The notes under the pieces are model-generated. The model was not told the DNA's origin. It searched no databases and saw only the letters and a program-made list of their open reading frames with translations. The position numbers and the translations under genes were made by a program. From Alkalibacillus salilacus (GTDB taxonomy: Bacteria > Bacillota > Bacilli > Bacillales > Alkalibacillaceae), in contig NZ_JAUSTQ010000018.1 of the NCBI RefSeq assembly GCF_030812915.1, forward strand, positions 1 to 37,063: a DNA stretch of 37,063 nucleotides. The letters are read 5' to 3'. This document shows positions 23,915 to 32,574 of the stretch, one piece after another. Numbering within the stretch: the stretch's first letter is position 1; the number at the start of each line of letters is the position of its first letter.

Positions 23915-24133
23915 ATGATCTGGAAAGGGTTAGCAGGAGTCGTCTTTATAGCTATATTTGCCTTCATTTCATGGAACAGTTCTAAATATTTATCAGATGA
24001 ATTTATGTACTTCACCTTGGGGGTAATGGTCTTCGGTTTTGGATTCAAATTTCTAAAAGACAATCATCGCTTCTATGGCTACTCCATGATTGGAATTGCT
24101 GTGTTTTTTCTAGTTACGACTGTACTTATATGA
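23915..24133 (+). CDS. Small membrane protein
   Basis: A 72-aa protein, MIWKGLAGVVFIAIFAF, with hydrophobic segments at about 4-20, 32-47 and 54-71. AAGGAG lies 6 nt upstream of ATG 23915; the in-frame ATG at 23909 directly touches that site. No family was recognised. Confidence 0.6.
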   Translation: MIWKGLAGVVFIAIFAFISWNSSKYLSDEFMYFTLGVMVFGFGFKFLKDNHRFYGYSMIGIAVFFLVTTVLI

Positions 24134-24241
24134 TGTAAAAATGCAATGATTCTAAATGAATCGAGGGCATTATATCATTCTATATTCACTATCTATTTTA
24201 AAAAGCTTACATTATACATTGAGTTCCCTAACAACAAGTTT

Positions 24242-24514
24242 TCATTCATTAGCTAAATTCGATTTAGCATGAACATACACGGTTAAAGTTACAACTAGGA
24301 AAAAAGGTAAAGTAAAATAATTAAACGTTGCTTCTAAGGCATTAAAAAAACTAATACTTTCATATACATACCAATAGAATATAAAATAGAAAACAAAGTT
24401 AATGAGCATTGTAGTCAAGGGAGTTAACCACCATATCTTACTTTTTAAATAGACTAGGATCCCTGCTAATAATGAAATAGCCGGAAACACTATAAATACT
24501 AATATAATGTACAT
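24242..24514 (-). CDS. DUF2651-like membrane protein
   Basis: A 90-aa membrane protein with three hydrophobic segments (about 2-22, 30-50 and 66-80). IFPAISLLAGILVYLKSKIWWLTPLTTMLINFVF-type order (here with VFPAISLL) resembles the DUF2651/YbeF family of B. subtilis: a glycine turn, a basic loop, then a TP motif. ATG 24514 follows GGAGG at short distance. Its function is unknown. Confidence 0.6.
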   Translation of the reverse strand: MYIILVFIVFPAISLLAGILVYLKSKIWWLTPLTTMLINFVFYFIFYWYVYESISFFNALEATFNYFTLPFFLVVTLTVYVHAKSNLANE

Positions 24515-24689
24515 TGTCCTCCACCTTTATTAAAAATTAAATAACGCTTATTTGCTTGATACTGTACCAAATTGGTTATGAGTTTCTACAATCAAATTAT
24601 ACCGTCAATTACCACTGCAATCAGTCTTAAACCAAGCATTATCGTTCGAATGGAATGTTCAAAATTAATTTCATACATTGATAACGCTG

Positions 24690-24935
24690 TTAAATTATTT
24701 CTATCAAAGTCTTTACTCCAATAAAAATAAGCGAACTCAAACACAACAAAACACCCAACACAATTAACAACCGCTTTTCAAGGGCATTGGCAATCAAAAT
24801 AGTTCCCAAACCGCAAACAAACGTTACCATCACAGTAACTCCAAATCCATAATCAATAAAAACGTAATAATAGGAAGCCAATCCGCCGATATACAAAAGC
24901 CAATAGAATATAAGGTAAGCCAATTTGCTATTCAT
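24690..24935 (-). CDS. Small membrane protein
   Basis: An 81-aa protein, MNSKLAYLIFYWLLYIGG, with three membrane segments (about 5-24, 28-48 and 55-78) and one basic loop (LEKRLL). AAAGGAG is 7 nt upstream of ATG 24935; the frame extends to 24965 without a ribosome binding site. No family was recognised. Confidence 0.6.
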   Translation of the reverse strand: MNSKLAYLIFYWLLYIGGLASYYYVFIDYGFGVTVMVTFVCGLGTILIANALEKRLLIVLGVLLCLSSLIFIGVKTLIEII

Positions 24936-25002
24936 AGGTATACTCCTTTCCCTCTCGCAGCTCAATCATGTTCGTTTCATTTTTAGAAAACAGATTATAG
25001 GA

Positions 25003-25449
25003 TCAGTTTTTGTCTAAAATCTCTTTAAATCTAAAATCAGTTAACGGAAAAGGGTTCTCTTCCCAAAAATTAACACTACCTTCTTCCAAAACAGCAAACC
25101 GCGCTTTCTCTTCTAAATTAATTTGATAACGATAAACTAGCTTCCCGTCTTGATCAAATAGTTCTAACTGATGGGTATAGTTATTGGATGCCCGATATTC
25201 AAAGTAATTCCAATAAGGATTAGATGGCCTTTTAGGAATCTCTTGTGAAATCTGTTCAGCGACTCGTCTTGACTGTGATTTCGTTAGCTCTTTTGAGGCG
25301 TCCTCTTCATAATTATAGACTGAACCACTATTTATTTGATTGGTTTCAATATTTGGTATTGGTCTGTACGTGAATAAATACCAAGTACACAAAATTAATA
25401 ATATTACTGCAATCATGATAAAAACGATTATCCCAAGCTTTTTAATCAA
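25003..25449 (-). CDS. Membrane-anchored protein with a SGSVYNYEE segment
   Basis: A 148-aa protein. Residues 3-26 (KKLGIIVFIMIAVILLILCTWYLF) are the anchor; the rest faces outwards and contains INSGSVYNYEEDASKELTKSQSRRVAEQISQEIP, then a Trp/Tyr-rich domain ending in FRFKEILDKN. TTG 25449 is chosen because AAAGGCGG lies 9 nt upstream; the frame is open further up to 25590, where it runs into a second copy of the SGS-YNYEE segment. No family was recognised. The frame upstream of 25449 is described in a separate entry. Confidence 0.6.
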   Translation of the reverse strand: MIKKLGIIVFIMIAVILLILCTWYLFTYRPIPNIETNQINSGSVYNYEEDASKELTKSQSRRVAEQISQEIPKRPSNPYWNYFEYRASNNYTHQLELFDQDGKLVYRYQINLEEKARFAVLEEGSVNFWEENPFPLTDFRFKEILDKN

Positions 25450-25497
25450 TCTAACAAACCGCCTTTTCCAAAACTTTATAAATTTATCACGATTTAT

Positions 25498-25590
25498 TGG
25501 AATCTCTTGAGGAATTCTTCTCAACTGCTTTTTTGTTAAGTCTGTTAACGACCCCTCTTCATAATTATAAAAGGAGCCAGAGCCACTATT
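25498..25590 (-). pseudogene. Remnant of a tandem paralogue of the gene at 25003
   Basis: In the open frame upstream of the gene at 25003, 31 codons read NSGSGSFYNYEEGSLTDLTKKQLRRIPQEIP. This parallels NSGSVYNYEEDASKELTKSQSRRVAEQISQEIP at 25332-25234. TATAATTATGAAGAGG is identical in both copies. There is no start codon with a ribosome binding site for this fragment, and it overlaps the stop codon of the YesK-like gene by a few bases. It is best explained as the part left from a neighbouring paralogue after a deletion. Confidence 0.6.
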
Positions 25591-25855
25591 TACTCTTTAT
25601 AAAAGCTCCACTTATGGTACCAAGCCCTATCCCAAATAAACAACTAAGCGTGACAACTCCTATTCCAATTCCTGCCCAACCACCAACAACTTCAATACTG
25701 TAAATCAGGATCCCAACACAAATTAAACTCAATACAATTGAAATTAACAATAGAATCTTCTTAGTAACCTTACGTGACATAAAAAATATGATTATAGCCA
25801 CAACAACACTGACCAGCAATATGGGTGTCCATCCTTCTAACATTAAAGCATCCAT
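25586..25855 (-). CDS. YesK-like membrane protein
   Basis: An 89-aa protein starting MDALMLEGWTPILL. It has three membrane segments (about 9-25, 34-53 and 61-83) and a glycine-rich motif VVGGWAGIGIGVVTLSCLFGIGLGTI, which resembles the YesK family of B. subtilis. ATG 25855 has AAGGG about 10 nt upstream; the longer frame to 25873 begins at TTG and overlaps the S66 gene end by 4 nt. The function is unknown. It ends at the paralogue remnant described above. Confidence 0.6.
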   Translation of the reverse strand: MDALMLEGWTPILLVSVVVAIIIFFMSRKVTKKILLLISIVLSLICVGILIYSIEVVGGWAGIGIGVVTLSCLFGIGLGTISGAFIKSK

Positions 25856-25869
25856 TACAACCCAACCCT

Positions 25870-26886
25870 TCAAGATTTAAACGTCTGAACCACTTGCCCT
25901 TCCCCATCACGAACATCTATTTCAGCATACGCCCCATTAACAAATGTAATTTGTGGTGGTAGATGGCCACAATCAACATCGTTAATAATCGGAATTTGCA
26001 GCTCTTTAGATAGCTCTTGATAAATATCTTCAACCGTATAATTGGTGACAGGGGTATTCGCTCCACTTCGGCCAAACAGGATACCCTGACAATCATCAAA
26101 CCATCCGGCTAATTTCATCTGTACCAGTGTCCTGCGCAAATCAGTTGTCGATAGCTCACAATTTTCAAAGAACCAAATAACAGATTCTCCAGGAATATGT
26201 TGATCTTTAAACCGCTTCACATCTCCGTATGGCGTCCCGATTAAATGTCTGATCGTATCAACGCAACCGCCTAGCAGTCGCCCTTGAACGTTGACATCGT
26301 CGTTAGTCGTTGTTTTCCAGTAAGTGTCCTCTGTCAAATTAAATATATGCGGCGTCGGGTTTTCAAAATCCCATTCTTGTTGATATTTTTTCGATGAATG
26401 TTGGAGAACAGATTCACCTTTTTTGGTAGATAAAACAGATTCCCACATCGCTGTTGTCTCGTCAGAATACTCCCCTCGTAAATCAACTAAATTTGTACCG
26501 TGAGCCGTTGCAATACCTGTGTTTAGCGTTATAGCTAACAATAACAAACTAATATCAGAATAACCTAAGACCCATTTGTTCTGAATACGGTTAAAATCGA
26601 TATATTCTAGCGTCTCAACAAGCAATTCCCCACCCCACGGCGGAATAATAATATCCACATCGTCATCAAGCATCATCGCATTAAACTCTTCCGCCCGTTT
26701 CTTAGCAGGTGCAGACTTTGCCTGATCTTGAGTCCATGGCGTGTCACCTGATTGAATGTTATACCCCTTCTCTTCCATACGTTTGAAAGCTGAGTGAAGC
26801 AATCCATGCAATTCATTCGGCACTCCTGAAGATGGTGCCGTCACGTCAATCGTCATACCTTTATCTAAAAATGGATATCGAATCAT
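25870..26886 (-). CDS. S66 family peptidase, LD-carboxypeptidase/MccF-like
   Basis: A 338-aa cytoplasmic serine peptidase of family S66. The Ser-Glu-His triad is visible: Ser110 in LGYSDIS, Glu241 in WFFENCE, His308 in DCGHLPPQITF. Other family marks are the PPWGGELL turn (83-90) and GRLLGGCVD (202-210). The family holds LdcA, which removes D-Ala from peptidoglycan tetrapeptides, and MccF, which cleaves microcin C and similar nucleotide-peptide toxins. The sequence is nearer to the MccF-like proteins common in Bacillus, as judged from the FFENCELS segment and length. ATG 26886 follows GGAGG closely. Substrate cannot be fixed here. Confidence 0.87.
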   Translation of the reverse strand: MIRYPFLDKGMTIDVTAPSSGVPNELHGLLHSAFKRMEEKGYNIQSGDTPWTQDQAKSAPAKKRAEEFNAMMLDDDVDIIIPPWGGELLVETLEYIDFNRIQNKWVLGYSDISLLLLAITLNTGIATAHGTNLVDLRGEYSDETTAMWESVLSTKKGESVLQHSSKKYQQEWDFENPTPHIFNLTEDTYWKTTTNDDVNVQGRLLGGCVDTIRHLIGTPYGDVKRFKDQHIPGESVIWFFENCELSTTDLRRTLVQMKLAGWFDDCQGILFGRSGANTPVTNYTVEDIYQELSKELQIPIINDVDCGHLPPQITFVNGAYAEIDVRDGEGQVVQTFKS

Positions 26887-26920
26887 ATGTATGCCTCCGT
26901 TTGGATGTTAGCTTTATCGT

Positions 26921-27193
26921 TTATTTCTTATGCTCTAATTCAAACAACTTATATTTAATACCTCTTAGTTCAGCATCTACATCTCTTATAAATAACCTGA
27001 AAATACCGCCTAATAGTACAAAAGAAAAACCAGCACTTCCAAGAGTCCAAGAAATAACTGTATATTGCATTAGCTCTCTTTCTCTTTCAACCATGCCCCC
27101 AGAAGGAGGTATTTGTGAAATGAATAAACCTAAAACGATTAAAACAACACCAAGAGCCAAGATTAAATGGCAATACTTTTTTACTTTTTCCAT
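26921..27193 (-). CDS. Small two-pass membrane protein
   Basis: A 90-aa protein with two membrane segments (about 8-26 and 46-68) and a charged C-terminal helix (RDVDAELRGIKYKLFELEHKK). PPSGGMVERERELMQ forms the loop. ATG 27193 follows GGAGAG at a normal distance. It lies 34 nt upstream of the S66 peptidase gene on the same strand, so the two may be one transcript. No family was recognised. Confidence 0.65.
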   Translation of the reverse strand: MEKVKKYCHLILALGVVLIVLGLFISQIPPSGGMVERERELMQYTVISWTLGSAGFSFVLLGGIFRLFIRDVDAELRGIKYKLFELEHKK

Positions 27194-27272
27194 AAATATC
27201 TCTCCGTCTTTAAAGAACTTGTAGTTGAGGTCGCTTTGTTAATGAATTAAATAATTGAATGATGATGTTTTT

Positions 27273-27671
27273 CTATTTCGGTGCAACCAGTTCTACTTTT
27301 ATTCTATCCGGATCTTCAAAATAAACAGCATAGTGATCATTGCCACCAGCAAAAGGGTGTTTATCCCAATAGAGAATATTGACTTCTTTTTCTAGTAATT
27401 TCTTGGTTACTTCATCCACATGTTGGCGCGAAGACGCTTGAAATGCCAGGTGATTAAGTCCAACTCGACATCTATGATATGGAACATCTAAGAATCTATC
27501 CTCGGCTTGAACAAAAACAATATAAGTATCATCCAGTTTCCAACTACGACCGTTTTCCCATTCTTGATAAGGAACATAACCTAACCCCTCAAGAAACCAT
27601 CCCCAAAATTCAATCGTATCTTTTAAATCTGAAACATATATCTCTACATGGTGTAAAATTCCCTTTGGCAA
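27273..27671 (-). CDS. VOC family protein (glyoxalase/dioxygenase fold)
   Basis: A 132-aa protein with two beta-alpha-beta-beta-beta units. The metal ligand positions are His in LHHVEIYV, His in LNHLAFQ and Glu in IKVELVAP, as in glyoxalase and bleomycin-resistance proteins. The start is TTG 27671 with AGGAGGG 6 nt upstream. The family catalyses isomerisation, lyase or thiol addition reactions; the substrate is not predictable. It is not closely related to the second VOC protein at 28079. Confidence 0.85.
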   Translation of the reverse strand: MPKGILHHVEIYVSDLKDTIEFWGWFLEGLGYVPYQEWENGRSWKLDDTYIVFVQAEDRFLDVPYHRCRVGLNHLAFQASSRQHVDEVTKKLLEKEVNILYWDKHPFAGGNDHYAVYFEDPDRIKVELVAPK

Positions 27672-27720
27672 CTAAATCCCTCCTAGAATGATCAAATCCA
27701 GTTACACTAATGAAAACTAT

Positions 27721-28050
27721 CTACTTTAGATTAATAGGTAAAAACTTCCCCACATGCTTATTGTTATTTAAAAGAATCATGGTAAGAGGAATAATAGCTG
27801 CCAGAATGTAAACCGTGACGAAAGTCGAAGTCTCGAAAATAACTATCTCTTCTACAAACGCCATGATTAAAATTAGCGTCCCTAATAGAAAATGTGATAA
27901 CGCCAATCTTCTCAGATATGAACGTTCATCGCTTACGTACCTCAGATTGTCTTTCACCAAGAATAGCCCTTTATTAAATAAATACAAAAATCCTAAGGTA
28001 ATCATATAAGTGCCTATAATTAATTGAGCGAACAAAAGTCTCATCCTCAT
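27721..28050 (-). CDS. Four-pass membrane protein
   Basis: A 109-aa protein with four hydrophobic segments (about 3-23, 46-64 and two in 66-97). Its basic loop is KDNLRYVSDERSYLRRL. Start uncertain: ATG 28050 or 28044, or a TTG at 28035; the ribosome binding site is weak in each case. A frame to 28104 would overlap the VOC gene by 26 nt. It may be translationally coupled to the VOC gene upstream. No family was recognised. Confidence 0.55.
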   Translation of the reverse strand: MRMRLLFAQLIIGTYMITLGFLYLFNKGLFLVKDNLRYVSDERSYLRRLALSHFLLGTLILIMAFVEEIVIFETSTFVTVYILAAIIPLTMILLNNNKHVGKFLPINLK

Positions 28051-28078
28051 TTCTTCGATACCAAGAATATGATCTAGA

Positions 28079-28534
28079 CTATTTATTACTAAGCCAATCC
28101 TCATACGACATCATGTCAAAATCAATATCCTTATCAATACTCAGCGGCGTGATCAATTCTAATGAATTACCATCAGGATCATTAAAGTAAAGAGCAGCAT
28201 GAGTTTGTGGGTTATTTGGTAGAACAATGGGTTGTTGCTCTGGCTCGAAACCAAAAGCTTTGCGCAACGTTGCACCACGTTCTTCCAACCAATCTTTAGC
28301 CTTTAACAGATCATCCAGTTCTACATGAAAGGCAATATGTCTAAGAGATGGGTGATAAGGTGTTTTGACTTGAGGTGATTCCCATAAACCAAGCCAGCTC
28401 TTACCCTTTTCAATCCAAAAAAATGTGACCGCTTCTCCTTGATGAGCTAATTCCAACTCTAAATTTTGATAAAACTCAATTGATTTAGCTATATCACTTA
28501 CAGGTAAATGTGCTTCATAAATTCCTTTGATCAT
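28079..28534 (-). CDS. VOC family protein
   Basis: A 151-aa vicinal-oxygen-chelate fold protein. Its opening is GIYEAHLPVSDIAKSIEFYQ, with later RHIAFHVELDDL and the final metal-ligand motif NDPDGNSLELITP. Ligands should be His9, a His in RHIAFHV, and Glu in SLELI. ATG 28534 follows GGAGG by 7 nt. The C-terminal tail (SIDKDIDFDMMSYEDWLSNK) is longer than the fold needs. Expected activity is metal-dependent; drug or aldehyde detoxification is possible but unproven. Confidence 0.87.
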   Translation of the reverse strand: MIKGIYEAHLPVSDIAKSIEFYQNLELELAHQGEAVTFFWIEKGKSWLGLWESPQVKTPYHPSLRHIAFHVELDDLLKAKDWLEERGATLRKAFGFEPEQQPIVLPNNPQTHAALYFNDPDGNSLELITPLSIDKDIDFDMMSYEDWLSNK

Positions 28535-28652
28535 ATGTAGACCTCCGTTATGTTTGATAGATGCGAAAGTTTTAATCTAACATTCTATAACCATTTTCCA
28601 ACGACAACCTCACTCCATAATGGTGGTATTAACTAACAGCATTTCTTCAGGT

Positions 28653-29411
28653 TTATTTTTTAGCCAAACAATATATATTAGCAAAGTCGTTTACAATAGA
28701 TTTATCTGGATTCTTGCTTACATCGTACCTCATTTTATCTAAACCTTCTTCGTATTCTTTATCACTTATTAACGTTAATACTGAAATATCTCTGTTCTCA
28801 GCATAATTTAAGTAGTCACTAACCAGTATTTCATCCATCCTGTAATCCATTTTCATATTCACTTGAAAACCTCTTGTTGTAAGTTCATTAAAAATAATTT
28901 CCTTGCTCCAAAACCTTTTCAAGTCTTCATAATAAGCAGTAGGAAAGTAATGATAAACCCACCAATTAGGCATATCGCGAATGGCTATATTATGTAATTT
29001 ATAAATACCACCTTTATTTGTCACACGGTATATTTCATTTAATGCTCGTTCCTTATCTCTATAATGGTGAAACGAATAGTTATTAGAAATAAAATCAAAT
29101 GTATTAGGTGCATATGGCATACCTTCAACATTTCCATGAACCAACTTTACGTTATTCACTTTTTCTTGTGCTTTCTTTAGCATTTCTTCAGATAAATCCA
29201 ACCCATTCCACTTAATATTAAATCCAGAAAAGTAATTCACCTGTTTTTCAAGATAAAGACCTGTACCACAAGATAAATCCAATACATGATATTCCGATTT
29301 ACGAGTGTGATCAACGTACTCTTTTAAATCATAATCAAAACTAATTTCACTTACTCTATATTGGTTATGATCGTAATTCTCTGCTATTTCAGAGTAATTA
29401 GTGGTTTTCAT
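28653..29411 (-). CDS. SAM-dependent methyltransferase, class I
   Basis: A 252-aa cytoplasmic methyltransferase. Motif I is VLDLSCGTGLYLE, motif II WNGLDLSEEMLKKA, motif III LVHGNVEGMPYAPNTFDFISNNYSFHHY, followed by ALNEIYRVTNKGGIY (post motif). It resembles the Methyltransf_11/25 group acting on small molecules. C-terminal half (FWSKEIIFNELTTRGF) is typical of the ubiE-like type. ATG 29411 follows GGAGG by 9 nt; the extra 12 codons to 29447 are without support. The substrate is not known. Confidence 0.85.
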   Translation of the reverse strand: MKTTNYSEIAENYDHNQYRVSEISFDYDLKEYVDHTRKSEYHVLDLSCGTGLYLEKQVNYFSGFNIKWNGLDLSEEMLKKAQEKVNNVKLVHGNVEGMPYAPNTFDFISNNYSFHHYRDKERALNEIYRVTNKGGIYKLHNIAIRDMPNWWVYHYFPTAYYEDLKRFWSKEIIFNELTTRGFQVNMKMDYRMDEILVSDYLNYAENRDISVLTLISDKEYEEGLDKMRYDVSKNPDKSIVNDFANIYCLAKK

Positions 29412-29537
29412 TATATTGATCCTCCATTTCGCAACGACCTTTTTCACTTATATAACTAAAGAGAAATAATCAAAAGAAATTATGTATATCTAATTACATT
29501 ATTATAAATTATAAAAAATTGCCTTATATATTCCCAT

Positions 29538-29876
29538 TCAATTCACAGTCGACTCCAGCGCTTCATTTTTAGCTTCCAAAATATACTCGCTAAGTACAAA
29601 TTCTCTACCACCATGTTGCTCATACCAGTCATTCACACGCTTGGCATGTTCACGATCACTTCTCACTTTATCTTCTATTGCCAGATACTCGTCATAACTA
29701 TCATATTCCCAAATCGCAAATACTTCGACCGTGTCATCTTCATTCGCTTTCATCCAGCGCCCTACTAACCGAGCACCATGTTTCAATTGATTGGGCAAGT
29801 TGGTTCGTTTAAAATGATCGTTAAACGTTTCTACAAAACTACTTTTAACAACATATGACTTCCTTCGATAAAACAA
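29538..29876 (-). CDS. NIPSNAP family protein
   Basis: A 112-aa protein of the dimeric alpha-beta barrel class. FYRRKSYVVKSSFVETFNDHF, GARLVGRWM and EVFAIWEYDSYDEYLAIEDKVRSD fit the NIPSNAP pattern of Bacillaceae. The start is TTG 29876 behind GAGGAG, about 11 nt upstream. Function is unknown; proteins of this fold often bind small aromatic or heme-like ligands. It looks monocistronic. Confidence 0.75.
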   Translation of the reverse strand: MFYRRKSYVVKSSFVETFNDHFKRTNLPNQLKHGARLVGRWMKANEDDTVEVFAIWEYDSYDEYLAIEDKVRSDREHAKRVNDWYEQHGGREFVLSEYILEAKNEALESTVN

Positions 29877-30012
29877 GCCCGCTCACACTCCTCATGCTAA
29901 GTCAATTAGCCTCAGATTAATTATTATGGATGTATCAAAAACACTAACAGGTTACTTTTAAATATTATGATATGGGAAATAACGTCAATTTTTGTTTAAA
30001 CTGATCAATTGA

Positions 30013-30360
30013 TTAGTCCTCTATTTTATCCCAATCAACTTCACCTTCAGGGTCTTCTTCTGGTAAGTCGTATTCCTCAATAAATTTTTCCCGATTCTCT
30101 CTCCAAAAACTAATGTCTTCTTCTTGGTTTTCAGTCCAAAGCTCTATCGGAACAGTAATCACATAGTCTCCGTCTTCATCATAAACATCCATTGTATCTT
30201 TTTCCGTTTCTTTTCTATTACTGGTTTTCTGAAACTTTCGAGCTTCTTGAACAACTTTTGACCGATTATCGTCACTTACAAATGTGTCTTCTAGTGTGAA
30301 GTATCCTATAATAGCAACCAACCCACAGCCCAAAACTAAATAAGCAAAAGATTTTTTCAT
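30013..30360 (-). CDS. Small acidic membrane-anchored protein
   Basis: A 115-aa protein with one N-terminal segment (residues 4-20) and an acidic outer part. It has a Asp/Glu-rich region and ends DLPEEDPEGEVDWDKIED. The segment GCG in the membrane helix is not a proper lipobox. ATG 30360 lies 2 nt past the stop of the S41 peptidase gene, with AAGGATT upstream, so translation is coupled. No family was recognised; the neighbour suggests a partner, substrate or regulator of that peptidase, which is inference. Confidence 0.65.
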   Translation of the reverse strand: MKKSFAYLVLGCGLVAIIGYFTLEDTFVSDDNRSKVVQEARKFQKTSNRKETEKDTMDVYDEDGDYVITVPIELWTENQEEDISFWRENREKFIEEYDLPEEDPEGEVDWDKIED

Positions 30361-30362
30361 CT

Positions 30363-31640
30363 CTAAATCCTTCCTCTAAAAATACTTAAGGCTTTCTCCA
30401 TATCAACATCCTTATTGATATGCTCTGGTGTCCAAGGAATGTAGACATCAGGTTTTATACCAGGATTATTTAAAGCACCTCGACGCTCTAGTGATTTTAA
30501 CCTAGAAGTTGGATAACCTAATCCGAATTTATCGTGCCACTTCTGGATCGTTAAATCGGAATAATCATTAACTCCCTTTGTTGGCCTTCCTACTACCGTG
30601 ACTTTTGGTGATTGCTTACATAAATAAACAAAAATATCACCCGCACTGCCACAGTAGCTGTCCGTTAGCACAACGACATTTTCCGGAAATTCTAGGCCTT
30701 TGATATCCATTTCATTTTCTTCTTCATCGTCATCAAAAGAAATAAAACCTTTCCCCTTATTATTCACCCAAGTTTCATCTCTGTATCGTTCCAGCCCATT
30801 ACGATACTCTTCATGGTCTATGTTTTCTAAAGTCTGGTTTATGATATCAATCATTAATTCTGTATTACGTTCCGTACAATTAAACTCATTTTCATAATCA
30901 CTAAAGTGAACTTGAGTCGATCCCGCTGGAAAGAGATATTTTTCTAAACCTTCATAGGCAAGTGAACTGCCACCATAATTAGTTCGTACATCAACAATCA
31001 GGTTCTTAGTCGACATAAGAGAGTTTTGGTGTTTGTCTATTAGTTGATCGATTACTTCAGCGTCAAAAAAATCAGTTAGTGTCATGAGTAAAGTTTCTGA
31101 ATCAATTCTCGTTATCGTATGTTTTGGTGTGTAATCTGCTTTTTCATACTGATTTAATTGAATTGACTTATGCTTTCCTTCAGGTGTGAGCACATCCGCA
31201 ACATTATGTTTTTGAATGATTCTTCTCCAATCTTCTCGTTCTGCCTCTGTTTCCATTAGCTCACGCTGATAATTAACTGCTAATTCTTTCACAGGGGTGT
31301 GATCAAGCGAAACAATTGCATCACCTCGATTGAGCTTTTCCTTTTTCAAAACAGATGTAACAAACAATTTATCTCCGAACCTTCGAACTTTGAATCCATT
31401 ATCGATTGATTTTTGCCCATTAGCTTTAATGACATTAAAGAACATATGAGGATCTTGAAAGTCTAATAAATAATCTTCAACGATTTCCGCAAATAAATGG
31501 TCATCTAACTCTCCCTTTTGGTCGAGTTCATTTATCTTTTGTTTGAACATTTGAGGATTGTCCCAACTCCTTTTGTCCTTACAACCTGCATAATCGTGAT
31601 GCATGATTTCAATTACGTCCTGAAAAATTACTGAATACAT
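30363..31640 (-). CDS. S41 family peptidase
   Basis: A 425-aa protease of family S41 (C-terminal processing/tricorn-like). The central domain has NLIVDVRTNYGGSS, and the nucleophile is Ser332 in LTDSYCGSAGDIF, followed by VVGRPTKGVNDYSD. The basic partner cannot be assigned by eye. No signal peptide was found, so it is probably cytoplasmic, unlike CtpA/B. A PDZ-like segment may lie at about 80-130 (GDKLFVTSVLKKEKLNRGDAIVSLDHTPVKEL). ATG 31640 follows GGGTG by 6 nt; GTG 31649 is possible. It is coupled to the small acidic membrane protein gene downstream. Confidence 0.8.
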   Translation of the reverse strand: MYSVIFQDVIEIMHHDYAGCKDKRSWDNPQMFKQKINELDQKGELDDHLFAEIVEDYLLDFQDPHMFFNVIKANGQKSIDNGFKVRRFGDKLFVTSVLKKEKLNRGDAIVSLDHTPVKELAVNYQRELMETEAEREDWRRIIQKHNVADVLTPEGKHKSIQLNQYEKADYTPKHTITRIDSETLLMTLTDFFDAEVIDQLIDKHQNSLMSTKNLIVDVRTNYGGSSLAYEGLEKYLFPAGSTQVHFSDYENEFNCTERNTELMIDIINQTLENIDHEEYRNGLERYRDETWVNNKGKGFISFDDDEEENEMDIKGLEFPENVVVLTDSYCGSAGDIFVYLCKQSPKVTVVGRPTKGVNDYSDLTIQKWHDKFGLGYPTSRLKSLERRGALNNPGIKPDVYIPWTPEHINKDVDMEKALSIFRGRI

Positions 31641-31892
31641 GACAATCACCCTATCTAGTAATCTGTGTTCACAACTTCTTAAATTAATTTCAGCTATTCT
31701 ATTCGTTGTATGTACTTAACAACTATGAATCTCCCTAATTCATATTCATCATGAACAAACTCCATAGAATGAGGACTAATATTAAAAATTATGAGCTATC
31801 ACTTCAATGAGTCTCTTCTTCCCAGATTAAGTGTTCTATCGTAAATTAATCATTGTTCTACAACTAATGCCCCGATTTAAGCGAACAATAAA

Positions 31893-32399
31893 TTATTTAG
31901 AAACAAATCCTTTTATCAATGATTGAAGTATTGCAAAACTAATTTCTGAGTCATTAATAATGTTCTCGTCAATTTTTTTAAGGCACTCTTCAACATTTAT
32001 TTTATAAACCTCAATCGTTTCATGAGCTTCAAGTTGTTGATTAAACTGTTCTTCAAATTCGTCTGTATAAAACACATGTGTAATTTCATTAGTTCTCCAA
32101 GGGGCTACTAGTAATTCGCCAAGGTAATGTATTTTGTCGCACTTAAAGCCAGTCTCTTCCAAAAACTCTCTTTTAGCTGCTTCTTCAAGACTTTCACCTT
32201 GTTCAACTCCACCGCCAGGTAATTGAACAATAAATGAGCCAAATGGTTTTCGCCACTGTTTAATAAATACAAAATCATCATCTTTCCTTGCAAGAATGAC
32301 AACAGATTCATTCCCCGTTATAGAAAAGTATGTACGCCCATGTTTATCTTTGATTATCTTAGTTCCATTTTCATCTAAAATAACTTTGCTATGATCCAT
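31893..32399 (-). CDS. Nudix hydrolase, ADP-ribose pyrophosphatase-like
   Basis: A 168-aa cytoplasmic hydrolase. The Nudix box is complete at residues 63-85 (GGGVEQGESLEEAAKREFLEETGF). The strand FVFIKQWRKPFGSFIVQLPGG before it resembles the ADP-sugar pyrophosphatase group. ATG 32399 follows AGGGGGG by about 6 nt. It is transcribed alone. Substrates of this group include ADP-ribose and similar sugars; the exact one is not known. Confidence 0.87.
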   Translation of the reverse strand: MDHSKVILDENGTKIIKDKHGRTYFSITGNESVVILARKDDDFVFIKQWRKPFGSFIVQLPGGGVEQGESLEEAAKREFLEETGFKCDKIHYLGELLVAPWRTNEITHVFYTDEFEEQFNQQLEAHETIEVYKINVEECLKKIDENIINDSEISFAILQSLIKGFVSK

Positions 32400-32574
32400 A
32401 TTAACCCCCCTAGAAAGACTCCACTCCTTCTATGACAACAAATTTGTTTGGATAAACAATCTCCGAATTCTTTTGATGAACATTCGACTTTCTAAGTTTC
32501 ATTTCCTAGTAAATAATGCAAGCGTGTCGATGCTCCGGAAATTTATAGAGTTAAGGCTTCACATATCAGTCTGT

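Noticed and set aside
25497-25703. Plus-strand 68-codon frame
   Set aside because: Shadow of the minus-strand YesK-like gene and the duplicated segment; no ribosome binding site.
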